A DNA stretch of 64,000 nucleotides. Source: Agrypnia vestita. Lineage: Eukaryota > Arthropoda > Insecta > Trichoptera > Phryganeidae. Location: positions 124,001 to 188,000 of the forward strand of contig JADDOH010001552.1 in the NCBI GenBank assembly GCA_016648135.1. Reading direction: 5' to 3'. This document shows positions 46,600 to 57,939 of the stretch, one piece after another; position 1 is the stretch's first letter, and the number at the start of each line of letters is the position of its first letter. The position numbers were made by a program, and so were the translations under genes. Below the pieces are notes generated by a model. It made no database searches. It was not told where the DNA came from and saw only the letters and a list, made by a program, of their open reading frames with translations.

Positions 46600-47270
46600 A
46601 AGTACGCACTTGGTTGGTTGCTAATTATTCAAAAATGTTTGTGTTAAAAATATCGATCGCTACTTCCGGAGCATTCTCATCACTATGGTGAAATTCGCTT
46701 CGCCGGCTCTGAGCACCATCGACTACAACGTTACGTGTGAAATTTTGCGTTTTCATCTTGGTTTCCTTATCGTTGGCAAGTAGGTCGAGCACCCTGTGCC
46801 TTCCCTTTTCTCGTATACAGTCCACATTATAGTTCCCGTTTATCATACTTCTCTGTTACATTATTTCCGACCAGTTTATTTTCCCATCTTTCGAGCCGGG
46901 ATAGAATAAATTACTTTAATTAAAAAATAGTACAATCCCGAAATTTTAAAACATCTTTCATGAATTTGTACCAATACATGAGTGGACAATTTTTTGACTT
47001 AGTTTGTACGAGTTTGTCTCAGTTTACGGTAAGGTTTGAAGTGTCGGGTTTGAAGGGTGGTTCTGGAAACGGACGGGGTGGCTGCGCGGGGAGACAGGGT
47101 AGTAATGAGTGGGGTTGTTACGTACATAAAACTTGTGAATTACTCAAACTCGGTGAAAAATGTTGCGTTCCAGTTTACGTGGTGAAAAGAAAAGCAGTCA
47201 ATTGTACTCCCGAGTTAAAAGTGAAGCAAAAAATATTGCACGGTAACCTTAATCCAAGAAATTAGTACTA
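46600..47270. other. Single-copy block with two short open frames
   Basis: A minus frame (46846-46625) and a plus frame (46960-47265, glycine-rich GGSGNGRGGCAGRQGSN centre) cover moderately GC-rich DNA. Neither resembles a known protein to me, and neither has splice sites that fit dystrophin. I read this as noncoding. Confidence 0.25.
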
Positions 47271-47469
47271 GGTAGTTTGGAGTATACGAAAAGGACGTTT
47301 CACAACAAATTCTCGAATAATGACGACACATGTGGGTTTTATAAAAACGGGTGTTCAATGAAGAGCTATTTTTTAAAACTATTTTTTTTAAGAATTCTGA
47401 GAATAGGGCCGGGCATAAGAACAAATATAACAAGGTACACTAAAAATAAATTTGATACATGTATAAATT

Positions 47470-47695
47470 GCAACAAAGCTAGTCCACAATACTTGACAAG
47501 TATATGACAGTCAAAAATGTTCAAGCAACAATATCTTAATATCAATAGTTACGAGTCAAATAAAATGCTAAAAACCTTGCAAAAAATATATTTCAAATTT
47601 CAGAAAGGTGTAAATTATTTTATTTGACTTGTACTGAAGCGAATCGATTAAAAAATATTCTATAAAGTAGACTAGCTCTGTTACACTCTTAATCT
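47470..47695. mobile_element. TIR element, family D, short copy
   Basis: The left end AAAGCTAGTCCACAATACTT to CAAGCAAC matches the 19098 copy; the right end CTAGCTCTGTTAC is its inverted tip. An inner inverted pair (AGTCAAATAAAAT / ATTTTATTTGACTTGT) is shared with 33060-33135. Confidence 0.58.
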
Positions 47696-48171
47696 TGTCA
47701 CAGAGTCCTGATGCCGGACTTTTACTGATAGAACTGGATGAAAATTTGTAAAAACGGTTTTTTTCTTTGCTAAATATACAAAATGTGTACACCATCTTTA
47801 CTAGCGTGTAGCGTAAAATGACGAGCTTTGATATTGTGTCATGCATTGATACATAATTTTGTACTTTTCTAAACTTTGGAGGTAATTTAACGAAATATTG
47901 ATTTCAGATTAACTCCTTAATGTATGTACACGAAACTGTTTAGAAGACTGATCCTAGACGCGATTACTGCACTATTCTATTACTGTACGTAGGAAACGTT
48001 TCTGTGCCGTGGATTAGTGTTTTGGGTACCGCTTGTATACCACTCCTATATTACACTCTACATTATTTGGTGTTGCAAGTGCTGAAATACCTATTCTACA
48101 TTATTTGGTGACAAGAATTAAATATTAAACATAGGCTTTATACCCTGTACCATATTCAATTATTCTATACT

Positions 48172-48576
48172 AGCTGTGCCCGCGGCTTCGTACGCGTAGA
48201 TTTTTAGTAACTTTTTGTCATATTTTATCAATTTGTATAGTAACCTTAACATATATATGTGAGTCGTCGTGGACTTTCTTAAAGAACTTTATGAGTTCTA
48301 CAACTGCTCTATAGAAAATATTTAAATATATCTTACCGTTAAGGCAGCGTTTGTAAAAAAACGCATCCCTCGACCATTTTTTCGTTGACTTTAGTTGTAA
48401 AATAGGTCACCACGGAAAGCCCTTTTACTTTAACGGGATAATATATAGCCTATGTCTACCCTGAAAGTCTATTCTAAATATTGGTGAAATAATTTTTGAA
48501 ATAGGATGAGTAATTTCGGAGATTATCTTCTACATCCAAACTTACAAACTTTACTTCTTTGTATATTAGTATAGAT
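48172..48576 (+). repeat. Dispersed repeat beginning AGCTGTGCCCGCGGCTTCG
   Basis: A copy of a repeat type common in insect genomes that starts AGCTGTGCCCGCGGCTTCG and ends with CTTTGTATATTAGTATAGAT. It shares AAAATAGGTCAC and ATAGCCTATGTC blocks with the copy at 50786. No coding frame. The repeat class is not known to me with certainty. Confidence 0.7.
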
Positions 48577-48993
48577 GAAGAATAAAAGTTTTGTCGCAAC
48601 TATATTTCGCAGGATACTTAATCATTTTGAATATTAGAATGATATAATGTTATGTTTTCCCTATGATCGTATATACATATAACGGAATCCTGTACATTCA
48701 CTAAAAACCATGGTAATACTATTCGAAGCTTTTGAGATGTGGATTTTATACAACGAAAAATAAATCCCGGAACAATAAAAACCTGAAAATATCAATATTT
48801 TGGCCATTTCATGCGTTACCTAGAAAAATATCAGATACTATATCGCTCAAAGCAAAATCGTGATATGGGAAGTCTACAATAAAAAATGTTTGGATAAATA
48901 AAATAATGATCGCCGACATTAGTGCTTGCCAAACAAACATGCGCAAGAAGAAGTTTTAATCAGCCCTGGTGACCACTAGAATACGACTGAAAA

Positions 48994-49082
48994 TTATGTT
49001 AATATTTCAATGAATCCTGTATATATTATGTTCATATTTTAATGAATCCTGTATATATTATGTTAATATTTTAATGAATCCT
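48994..49082. repeat. 32-bp tandem repeat
   Basis: Nearly three units starting TTATGTTAATATTT at 48994, 49026 and 49058, with single-base differences. Confidence 0.85.
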
Positions 49083-49149
49083 ATTTATAAAAAATTTTCT
49101 TCACATTCTGATCAAAAAAATAATATAGTTATAGTATAAGTCTCATTTA

Positions 49150-49410
49150 CTAGCGGCGATATCTATATACTGTTTCATGGGAATGAATTTTTTTAAATAT
49201 ATAGCGCAGATGGCGTTAGCAAAGTGGCTATAAAAGTTCAAAAGCCATAAAATATAAACAACATCCAAAAAAATTATAGATGTATGGGTGACCTTGGGTG
49301 GAATCAATAAACGTTACATTGTGTAAAGTGATCACTTAAGCCAGATTTAAGACCTATTTTCTCACAAAAAAAGTTTTGTCTCGTGTGAGTGAGACATATA
49401 TAATTTATCG
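49150..49410 (+). repeat. Dispersed repeat, family C, longer copy
   Basis: Shares the CTGTTTCATGGGAATGAAT upstream segment and the AAACGTTACATTGTGTAAAG / GTGATCACTTAAGCCAG core with the copy at 46240. Confidence 0.66.
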
Positions 49411-49656
49411 TAATTACTGAGATGTCTTGCTTGTGAAATAGTATTTTTTTTTTTTAATATTTTAAGACGTATGGAACCAAAAGTGGAGTCAGAACGCGAA
49501 CCAGGAAATATCCGTAAGTTCACGTGCATATATTTTGGAGGTCTGTGGTTTCAAAACACGTTTTCTTTTTTAAAATCCGTGATTTTTACATAACTGACAA
49601 TATTTTAACTTAATATTGTCAATATTCTGCATTAAAGTTATTTTATTAAGACAACG

Positions 49657-49871
49657 CATCAAACATAATAATTTCGTCGTCTGTCGGTCCGTAACATCAG
49701 GTAACGTCCGTAATTTCGTTCGGATAATAAACAAATAAAACCGCCGGAGACGGGGCTCGAACCCCGGGCCAGCAAACCCGACCCGTGGACCGCCAAAAAA
49801 TACTTTAAATATATATACCAGGGCTATGCAAAGACGCGAATCAATGTTCTGTCATTTTTGACGAGTTGTAG
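49657..49871 (-). mobile_element. SINE-like element, family E
   Basis: Minus-strand copy of the 60132 element over its whole length. Here box B is well kept (GGGGTTCGAGCCCC), which supports a Pol III promoter in the founder. Confidence 0.74.
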
Positions 49872-50039
49872 AGCTAGTTGTGTCATAAATATGTTTCACA
49901 CAAAGAATTCTTCATTTTTTCCTGCTATTTATTTCTTGATGGATGGATGGTTGTCGCGTTTTTAGATATTTACACTGTTTCACTCTAGCATGGCATGAAA
50001 AAAGCTATCTAAATTCGTTAAAAGACTTTCCTACATTAA

Positions 50040-50400
50040 AAAAATATGTCGGCGGAATGTATCGCACGTTAAACCGCTGAATACGTACTAACTCGCCGAA
50101 TAATCCAGTCCGAGCCCACGCAACATCGATATGAACCGAATCCCGAAATGATCCGGTTCGGATATAGATGTCAGTAGTGTCGCAGCTGCTAAACGGAACT
50201 CGGCTAATGAATTACTCCCCCGGCCGCCGCAAGATGGGGGGATTTGGCCGCAAAGCTCTTGAACCGAGGGCCGGGCGGGCGGTGACGCCGCTTTTTAATT
50301 GACGGTATTACGGCGCGCACAGCGGAATGAAATAATTTTCCACGACGAGTGCGATAATGGGAATTCGGGCCGCGAGGTAAATCTGAACTAATTGAATTTT
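50040..50400. promoter_or_regulatory. GC-rich islet, possible regulatory element
   Basis: The most GC-rich non-repeat block of the window, with CGGCCGCCGCAAGATGGGG, GGGCCGGGCGGGCGG and a TAATGAATTA homeodomain-type site. CpGs are kept although surrounding DNA is AT-rich. Single copy here; no open frame of note. Confidence 0.32.
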
Positions 50401-50785
50401 TTGTCCCGGCTGTCCATTTCTTGCAATTTTAATTCCATTATTATTTTTAATATCCAAACACAAGAAATTAGCCATCGCAAATAAAATATGTATCGATTGA
50501 ACAAATTTAAAACGTTTCAAAGATTTTTCATAATGATTAACGATTTGTCTTTCGCGACACCACAGACTACATGAACTAATGCAAATTTTTTGGTACACGG
50601 TGTAGTTCTAATATTTTTGACTTCAAACGTATTAGAACTACACCTTTAAAAACAAACAAAACTTTTATAAACAAGTGTTTTAAAAAATACTACGAAATTG
50701 TAAATTATAAATATAGGAAAGTCAAACTGAATACTCTTAAAAAGGATAATGTTTCGGTAAATAAGTGACGTTTTATTAAAAAACA

Positions 50786-51557
50786 AGCTGTGCCCGCGGC
50801 TTCGCACGCGTAGATTTTTAGTGACTTTTAGACATATTTTATCAATTTGTGTATTAACTTTAACATATCGTTATGATCGTAGAATAATGAAGGATGTGCA
50901 AAAAATTCCGTGTTGACTCTTTTGGATCGTTAAAAAGTGAAAAAAAGAAGCCATCTAGTAGTATATAAAAAATGTATTTTTTTTCGAAGTCGGTATAACG
51001 ACGTAGAACAATGTAGCATGTGTAAAAACGTCGTTGTACTGCGCTGACTACATTTGAGGTTTGAAAGGTATCAACTTTAAATAACTAACCCAAGTTTCAA
51101 GAGAAAATCTTTTGTTGTTATCGAGCTATGGCATAAAGTGTCTTTATGTAAATAAAACTTCAAACTGTTCTCCTGCAAACTTGAGAAAAATCACATGCGT
51201 CGTTATTCTACAATTATGAAGATATAGATATATGTCGTATGGAACTTTTTTACAAAACTTTTTGAGTTTCACAACTTCTCTATAGACATTCTTTAAATAT
51301 CTCTTAACTTAATGCAGCGTTCGTAAAAAACGTCTCGCGCGTTCATTTTTTCGTCGACTTTAGTTGCAAAATAGGTCACGATGAAAAGCTCTATTCGTTT
51401 TAACGGGATAATGTAATAAATAGCCTATGTCCACCCTGAAAGTTCATTCTAAATATTGGTGTATACAATAGAATTTTTGAAATCGGATTAGTAGTTTCGG
51501 AGATTACCTCCTACATCCAAAATCCAAACTTAAAAACTTGACCTCTTTATATATTAG
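50786..51557 (+). repeat. Dispersed repeat beginning AGCTGTGCCCGCGGCTTCG, long copy
   Basis: Second copy, sharing both ends with 48172-48576 but carrying about 370 extra bases in the middle. The shorter copy is probably an internal deletion of this form. Confidence 0.7.
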
Positions 51558-52663
51558 CAAAGAATACCTATTTTACTTGAAAATACTGTTTGGAACGAAA
51601 TATAATTTTTTTCTAAAAATACGCTTGTTTACTTAAACTAAGTTTAATAAAGCAAGAATAAATACTTTAAATGTTTTTTAAATATTCGCGAGTGGGACAT
51701 ACTTCTGCTGTGTTTCAATTCCCTCGCCCAAAGAAGGGGTTTACTAAATTTCCGTACAGGTCTATACACTACATAGGAAATAAAATATGTTTAGAAGAAA
51801 TTGAGGACTTTTTAAACATGATCAATTTTTTTGTAATATTTGAAGATTTAATTTCCGTTTTGGTGAGATAATTTTAAAAATAAAATTTAATATCGTAAAA
51901 AGATGTGTAAATTTTATTTTAAATTCTTTTTATACAAAAAATAACAAATTAACAAAAAGGAACGTAACAAATATCGCACACAAAACGGCGTTTCTTAACG
52001 TTTTTTAGGCCACGACTTTAGATAGTCATTTTAGTTCCGCGACCCAAGACGATAAGAATAAATCAACAAATATTGTCATTTTGAGATTATTTCGCGACCC
52101 ATTTAATATGCCAATCAACTGAATTTCGGGTTGCGACCCATAGTTTAAGAATGGCAATAGGCGGTACAAAAAGAATAGATTTTTTATAGAATTTCAACAT
52201 TATAATTTAAAAAATAGGTTAGTAAAAAGGTCTATTTAATTAAACTTTCTTCTGTAACAGATTTAAATGAAATTTGATTTCATTTTGATTTCCAAATAAA
52301 AAAAATTAATAGAATCGATAGATCAAAGAGAGTCGTTTTCATAAAAAATATTTAATAAATTAGCATAATTGTATATGTACGTACTAATACAGGATAAATT
52401 TTTAAATGATTTTTCGTTTATACTTCAAGCAGTGATGAAACTACTTGCACCTCCACAAAAATACATTACAATATAATTAAACGTAAACAATGTATATGTT
52501 AATATTCCACGTCTCTGTGATTCATTTATAAGTCGGCCAATAATTTATTTATTTATCTATATATTGTATGCTATACATTTTAAATGAATTAAATAACGAT
52601 GGTTGAGCCTCTTTCTCGAATATAATCAAAATACATTTTTCATAGCACAAGCGGAGCGACCAT

Positions 52664-54850
52664 TTTTTATTTTATTTTATTTTATTTTCATTTATTGGTT
52701 TTCTTACAGCCATATAATTAATCAATCTTGAAAAAAACAATAATTGATGTACAGAGTTTTGGGCCAATTACAAGAAAACACATATATACAATCGATAAAA
52801 AATAAGAAAAAACATGTCCAATAGTGAGTTTGTGTGAGTGTGTGTATTTGTGTGTTTATTTATTTATTTTGTTTTGGGAAAAGTTAACAGCAAAACAATC
52901 TTAAAAATTTTCCACTGAATTTAAAAATTTAATTTAACATACATTAATAGCGAATGGAGGGGAATGTGGGACGGGAGTAGAAGGGAAGATATAATGTACA
53001 AATTAGTTTGGGTGCGGTAGTGTAGATATTGTTTGTTTTATGTTTCTTATTGTTGCGTTGAAAATGTCAATGTGGTGATAGTTTGTGTTAAATGAATTTG
53101 TGGATCTGTACATAAAGGAGTTTTGTTTTGAGTTGGTCTTACAAAAGGGGAGATGAAAAGTAGGTGAATGTCTGTTATTGCGAGTTGGGATGTGGTAAGA
53201 TATTCGTTGAAGAAGTTCCGGACTATCAACTAGATTGTGTGTTATTTTGAATAGCATCACCGCGTCAGCTATGTTTCTTCGACGAGTTAGGGTCTGCATG
53301 TTAAAAAACTTCGCAGAGTCTTCATTGCTTATATGAGATCTAAATGAACGGAGGTCTAGGTATCTTAGGAATCTGTTTTGGACGCTTTCAATTCTATTTT
53401 CGTGTACTGCATAACCTGGATTCCACACCTGAGATGCATATTCTAAAATACTACGAACGTATGAGAAATAAAGTGTCTTGAGGGTACTGATATTTTTGAA
53501 ATGTTTACATGTGCGTATGACAAAACCAAGCATAGATGATGCGTTGGTGACTATGTAATCGATATGTTTGTTGAAATTTAATTTACTGTCAAGTATCACC
53601 CCAAGGTCTTTGCTTTCGGATTTGGTAGATAATGTTATATTATTAATTGAATATTCATTAGAGAATACCTTTTTATTTCTTGTAAAGCGTACAACGAAGC
53701 ATTTAGAAACATTTATTTCCAGGCTGTGGGCATTGCAATACGTGTTCAGACGATGTAGGTCATCTTGCAGCCTTCGACAATCTTCTAGTGAGTTTATGGG
53801 AGAAAAAATTTTCATATCATCTGCATATAGGATAGTTTTTGAGTTTAGAAAGCAATCACCTATATCATTGATATAAATGTTAAATAGCAATGGTCCCAGC
53901 AGACTGCCTTGAGGTACTCCAGATGTTACAACAACAGTGTTAGATTTAAACCCTGCAACCACTACAATTTGACTACGGTTGGAGATATAAGAAGTAAGCC
54001 AACGATAAAGATTGCCGTGAATACCTATCTTTAAAAGCTTGTTTGACAGTGTTGAGTGATCAACCCTATCGAACGCTTTACTGTAGTCGGTGTAGATAGT
54101 GTCTACTTGTATTCTGTTATCTAAGTTATCTTGGAGGTATTCTACGAAAGTCAAAAGATTTGTGGTTGTAGATTTACCACTAATGAAACCGTGTTGATTA
54201 ATATTCAAGGTAGGCTTAAGAGCTGGATACAGTTGGTCATAGATTATTTTTTCAAAAATTTTGTTAAATATACAAAGTTTGGAGATAGGCCTATAGTTTT
54301 TTACATCATTTTTTTTATCATTCTTGAAGATAGGAGATACATATGCAGATTTCCAAATAAGAGGGACAGTGCATTCTGTTAGAGAACGATTGTAAATTAA
54401 AGAGAGGGGTAAGGCTAGATTGTGTGCACATCGTTTAATAAAGATTGAGGGTATTTCGTCCGGGCCGGCACCTTTGTGAATATCAATTTTTTTAAGATAT
54501 TTTAGTACAATTTCCTCTGTCACTTCAATACTGCATATATTAGTTATGTGGTTTTCGTGGTTAATTATGGGCGTAATGGTAGGTCTATCATTCGGTGTAC
54601 TAAAAACTGAGATAAAATATTCCGAGAATAAGTTTGCTATATCCGTGCCATTATTAGCCTTCCTATCTCCTAAGAACATGCAATTTGGGACACCTTGAGA
54701 TTTATTACACGTTTTGACATAGCTCCAGAAGTTTTTTGTGTTTAAGTTGATATTAGTTTCAATGTTGTTTAAGTAACGTGATTTGGATTCGCGACATAAA
54801 TCTTTTTTCGACATAACAAATCGACATAAAGATTTTGTCTTCAAAACTAA
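52664..54850 (-). mobile_element. 5'-truncated Jockey-like LINE with open RT frame
   Basis: This non-LTR retrotransposon copy lies in the same orientation as dystrophin. It keeps the reverse transcriptase and C-terminal part of ORF2 (53003-54844), a 3' UTR of about 310 bases and a tail of repeated AAAAT units at 52664-52692. No endonuclease domain is present, and sequence above 54850 does not look like LINE coding DNA, so the copy was truncated at its 5' end on insertion, as is usual for target-primed LINEs. I could not identify a target-site duplication. The absence of stops over 613 codons marks it as the youngest LINE in the window. Confidence 0.88.
53003..54844 (-). CDS. LINE ORF2 fragment: reverse transcriptase
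   Basis: The uninterrupted frame of 613 codons encodes a non-LTR reverse transcriptase. Visible motifs are YRPISKL (residues 184-190), QHGFISGKST (217-226), motif A YTDYSKAFD with catalytic D253, motif B SGVPQGSLLGPLLFN (308-322), motif C YADD with catalytic D342 and D343, LEINVSKC (375-382) and DLGVILDSKLNF (413-424). The C-terminal part has the SILEYASQVWNP and RIESVQNRFLRYLDLR segments common to Jockey-like and CR1-like LINEs. The frame opens at a TTG at 54844, and the first ATG is codon 11 (54814). Because the true N-terminus and endonuclease are lost, neither is a natural start. The catalytic residues are intact, but the copy cannot move on its own without an endonuclease and promoter. 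Confidence 0.9.
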   Translation of the reverse strand: MKTKSLCRFVMSKKDLCRESKSRYLNNIETNINLNTKNFWSYVKTCNKSQGVPNCMFLGDRKANNGTDIANLFSEYFISVFSTPNDRPTITPIINHENHITNICSIEVTEEIVLKYLKKIDIHKGAGPDEIPSIFIKRCAHNLALPLSLIYNRSLTECTVPLIWKSAYVSPIFKNDKKNDVKNYRPISKLCIFNKIFEKIIYDQLYPALKPTLNINQHGFISGKSTTTNLLTFVEYLQDNLDNRIQVDTIYTDYSKAFDRVDHSTLSNKLLKIGIHGNLYRWLTSYISNRSQIVVVAGFKSNTVVVTSGVPQGSLLGPLLFNIYINDIGDCFLNSKTILYADDMKIFSPINSLEDCRRLQDDLHRLNTYCNAHSLEINVSKCFVVRFTRNKKVFSNEYSINNITLSTKSESKDLGVILDSKLNFNKHIDYIVTNASSMLGFVIRTCKHFKNISTLKTLYFSYVRSILEYASQVWNPGYAVHENRIESVQNRFLRYLDLRSFRSHISNEDSAKFFNMQTLTRRRNIADAVMLFKITHNLVDSPELLQRISYHIPTRNNRHSPTFHLPFCKTNSKQNSFMYRSTNSFNTNYHHIDIFNATIRNIKQTISTLPHPN

Positions 54851-56072
54851 TCTAAAAGGTTTTATTTTAAATATTTAGTTGCATTCTCAATAAATCGAGG
54901 GTAAGATTAATGAGTTAAGAGAGAATTCTGTAAATTCTTTAATTTAAAATAGTAGGTAATAAGTTTAAATGAAAAAAAAACAGTATCAGTGATGGCAATA
55001 TGGCGGTCTGAATAATCATTTCCGCCGAATGACGCTGCCAAGTTCATGAAATCAGGTTGTAAGCAATTAGGGGAGTGCTACACTGCGCCCCCCGGGACCT
55101 TCAAGATTACCAACTGGAAATGTCGTCTTGCCAAACAGCTCTGTCTAAATGGATTAAGACTGGATCGTTTATTAGAGCAGAGAGATCCTCGATATATTTG
55201 CTACTACTAAACAAATACAAGGACAATAATTAACCGTTTTTATCCTTCACGACTTTCTCTATTTTGTATTTTTTATTTGTTAAACCTGTCGTCCTTAACG
55301 TCTTGAACAATTTGTAATAGTTTTAGTTAATTAAGTTAATGGAGTTAGTTTCGATTATCCATCCTTAAAACTGATTCCCAAGTTCATATTCTATTTATGT
55401 GTGTTTATATCATACTGCTTTTCTACCTGGCTTCGCCAAGATTTGGATTCTTGGGTATATTGAATCCACATACCCTTATAACTAAATGTAAATATGGAAC
55501 GCTAAAAAAATGTACTATTGCAAAAAAGAAAAAAGAACGAAATTAATCAAGTCGTTACAAATTATTTATTCAAAGCGAGTCTCGATACATTCAAGCGTTT
55601 TTTAAAAGCACTAATTTTTCGAAATATTTTTTTCTTATTGAAGATCTTTGAAGTTACATATCTCATAATGGAAATAACGGTGCAAATTGAATAAAATGCG
55701 TTGGCCTAGAAATTCCAGACAGTATAGGCTGTGCAAGTTTTCTGACTACAGAGTAGGTATACCGTTTCATCCAGAGCTTTTGTCGCTCCAGGCAAAAGGA
55801 TTTTCTATTTATATATTCTCGTATGATTCATTAGTTAAATACAGTAGAGTATTTTCAAGTATGTAAATGATTGAGGTGAATTAATTCTAAATAAGGTGTT
55901 TATACCCGAATATTGAACTAAAGAAATACGTTAAGAGTAAAATTGATATACTTTGATTTTAAGAGCTACATTTAATGTCTAATATTAAATAAAAAGAATA
56001 CCTGGTTTATTTTTTAACATTTATGAGGGCGTGATATAATATTCCACAAAAAGGGTAGGTGAATACACTTAC
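54851..56072. other. Intron stretch between LINE and dystrophin exon
   Basis: AT-rich with one GC-rich spot (GCGCCCCCCGGGACC near 55086). No endonuclease coding DNA that could belong to the adjacent LINE, which supports its truncation at about 54850. Confidence 0.5.
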
Positions 56073-56196
56073 CTTCGCTGTCACTTGTATCCGACAAGGG
56101 TGGTTCATTGGCAATGTACTGTCTCCCGCTGAGAAGGTTGCTCTCCACAACAGGTCTCTTATCCTCCAGCTGTCTCCTGAAGGCTCGATGGTCGTC
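56073..56196 (-). CDS. Dys: Dystrophin exon, first half of spectrin-like repeat 23
   Basis: This internal coding exon of 124 nt encodes 41 codons plus one base. On the minus strand it follows a good acceptor (T-rich tract ending TTTTTTCAG) and ends at a consensus donor (GAAG then GTAAGT). The peptide starts DDHRAFRRQLEDKRPVVES and ends near DTSDSE. It lines up with the repeat-23 segment of vertebrate dystrophin, which I recall as having HRAFKREL and a TEQPL stretch at matching positions (here HRAFRRQL and NEPPL). Dystrophin is the rod-shaped cytoskeletal protein that links actin to the dystroglycan complex at the membrane of muscle and neurons, and this repeat lies near the C-terminal end of the rod. 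The exon begins in phase 0 and ends in phase 1. The start is set by the splice site and not by an ATG. Utrophin-like paralogues are the only serious alternative, and insects normally have a single dystrophin gene. Confidence 0.92.
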
Positions 56197-57319
56197 CTGA
56201 AAAAATAAAACAAAGTTGTTTACCATTAATATTCCTTTACTAACAAATTATTTGGTTTTAAAATGTGGAAAATTCAAATTTAAATGACACAGTGTACAGA
56301 TTTTATCTGCCTAGGAACTACCGTCATAAGAAATTAGGGTGAAAAAGCGAGGTTCGAAGGAGAATTTGTATGGTCATATCTGCAATGTCGAATCTTACCA
56401 AAATTTGGAGGAATCGATCTTATTTAAATGTGAAGTTTCACGAATTTAGTCTACACAGTGTCTATGGCAACGTAAAATGGACCAAGAGAAGAAAATAAAG
56501 AAATATCCTCGACGCCTTTGAGATGTGGTGTTGGCGTCGTATACTGTGAATACCATTGGATGGCGAATACCACCACGTGATAGATAGATGAAAAAATAAT
56601 TTTAATACTATACTTGTCGATGAGAGGTTCTGATACTTTCGAAACTCGAGTGGTAAAATATAATAAACTCAAGTAGAGATAGCGTAGTTTACGTTTTTTG
56701 TATTCATTTTAAAGATAATTTTTTAATATACATATAAAATACCCAAAACTATTAATTTCTACATAATAACAATATTGATAGTCATAATTAATCTCTATTA
56801 TGAGTATTGCAGCAAGCATGACATACAATTTACTTTTGGATCACGACAATATGAATGTAAGTTTTCAATAATTAATTAAATTTTTTTAATTCATAAAATT
56901 AATTTAATATTTCTGGCTTAATTTGAGCATCCAAATCAAAATACCATTAATATGAACAGTGAAGCTCAACGTTGTTGTTTTCAATAATTTAGATATGTTT
57001 ATATTATATTTACATCTTACGTGCTGTCTCATACAATCTGGGAAATGGATTTTTTGGAGTTTCCTGGATTAACGAGAATTTTAATTATGTACATGATTTA
57101 CGATAAAAAAGTCAATTCTTTTTGGTAGGCAAATTTTTTTTTAAATTTTATCGTTTGCGATTTTCAGTTATAAAACTATGTTTGTGCTTGTCTTTAATTC
57201 TTTGGTAATTACGGACTAAATAAATACATTTTTACACTTTAAACTCTTCGAAAATAGGGTATTTAAGAAAATCGATTTGTTTTTTTTTTAAGTAATATTT
57301 TGACACGCAAATAAAATAA

Positions 57320-57490
57320 AGCTCGTCCTAGGAGGAGCTGGCGGAAACAGTTGGAAGACTGCTGCGAAGTAAGATTGCAACGAAATTGGGCTGACGTGGA
57401 AAGCGCAGCCCAAGATAGAAAGAGTTGGAACCTTCTGTGCGGTAGAGGGACCCGACCAATAGTAGAAAGGGTAGAAGAAGAAGAATAAGA
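57320..57490 (+). pseudogene. RTE-like LINE C-terminus
   Basis: One frame reads SWRKQLEDCCEVRLQRNWAD followed by VESAAQDRKSWNLLCG, the NWxxxAQDRxxW pattern of RTE-like tails, then a run of GAAGAA units. Confidence 0.65.
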
Positions 57491-57939
57491 AGAAAAATAT
57501 TATTTTTATAATAAGACGTTATACAATTCATTCATAGTTTGCCGCTACCTATATACCTATGTCGCTAAAGGAGAGGGATACAACTTCAAGTTCGTAATCT
57601 CTGAGAATGTACAGAATATACAGCGAGAAATCGATTTCTAATAAGATAGACAAACCAAGTCCGAGAAATGACCAGAACCTCGCTACTTGTCGCTCTAAAC
57701 AAGGTCCAGGATCTTAAAGAGTGGAGGAAAGCATTTCACTCTGTAGAAAGAGAAGAAAGGACCACGAATCTCAATCCTAAGCTCAACAACTAAGACAACA
57801 GAGATTTTACCAGACTGCCAAGAGCTGGAGCATTGAATTGTCTACGTTCGAAAGGGTCGTGAAAACGTTAGCAATAATTCAATAAATTATAAAATAATAA
57901 TACCCATTAGTATCGTTATAACACTTAGAAGGCTTATGT

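Larger units (their letters stand above)
13069..56072 (-). other. Giant dystrophin intron (43,004 bp)
   Basis: The intron is bounded by GTAAGT at 56072 and TAG at 13069. The exons on both sides join in phase 1 (G then GT gives a glycine codon) and the protein similarity continues straight across, so no missing coding exon is required. The intron carries nearly every repeat class in the window and several GC-rich islets. In flies and vertebrates short dystrophin isoforms start from promoters inside introns of this part of the gene, so an alternative first exon could lie here; I could not identify one with confidence. Confidence 0.85.

Noticed and set aside
46960..47265. A 101-codon frame with a glycine-rich centre, considered as an alternative dystrophin first exon or a nested gene.
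   Set aside because: It is on the opposite strand to dystrophin, has no domain and no supporting splice or promoter signal.
53568..54382. Plus-strand open frames of 83-102 codons.
   Set aside because: They are antisense shadows of the LINE reverse transcriptase.
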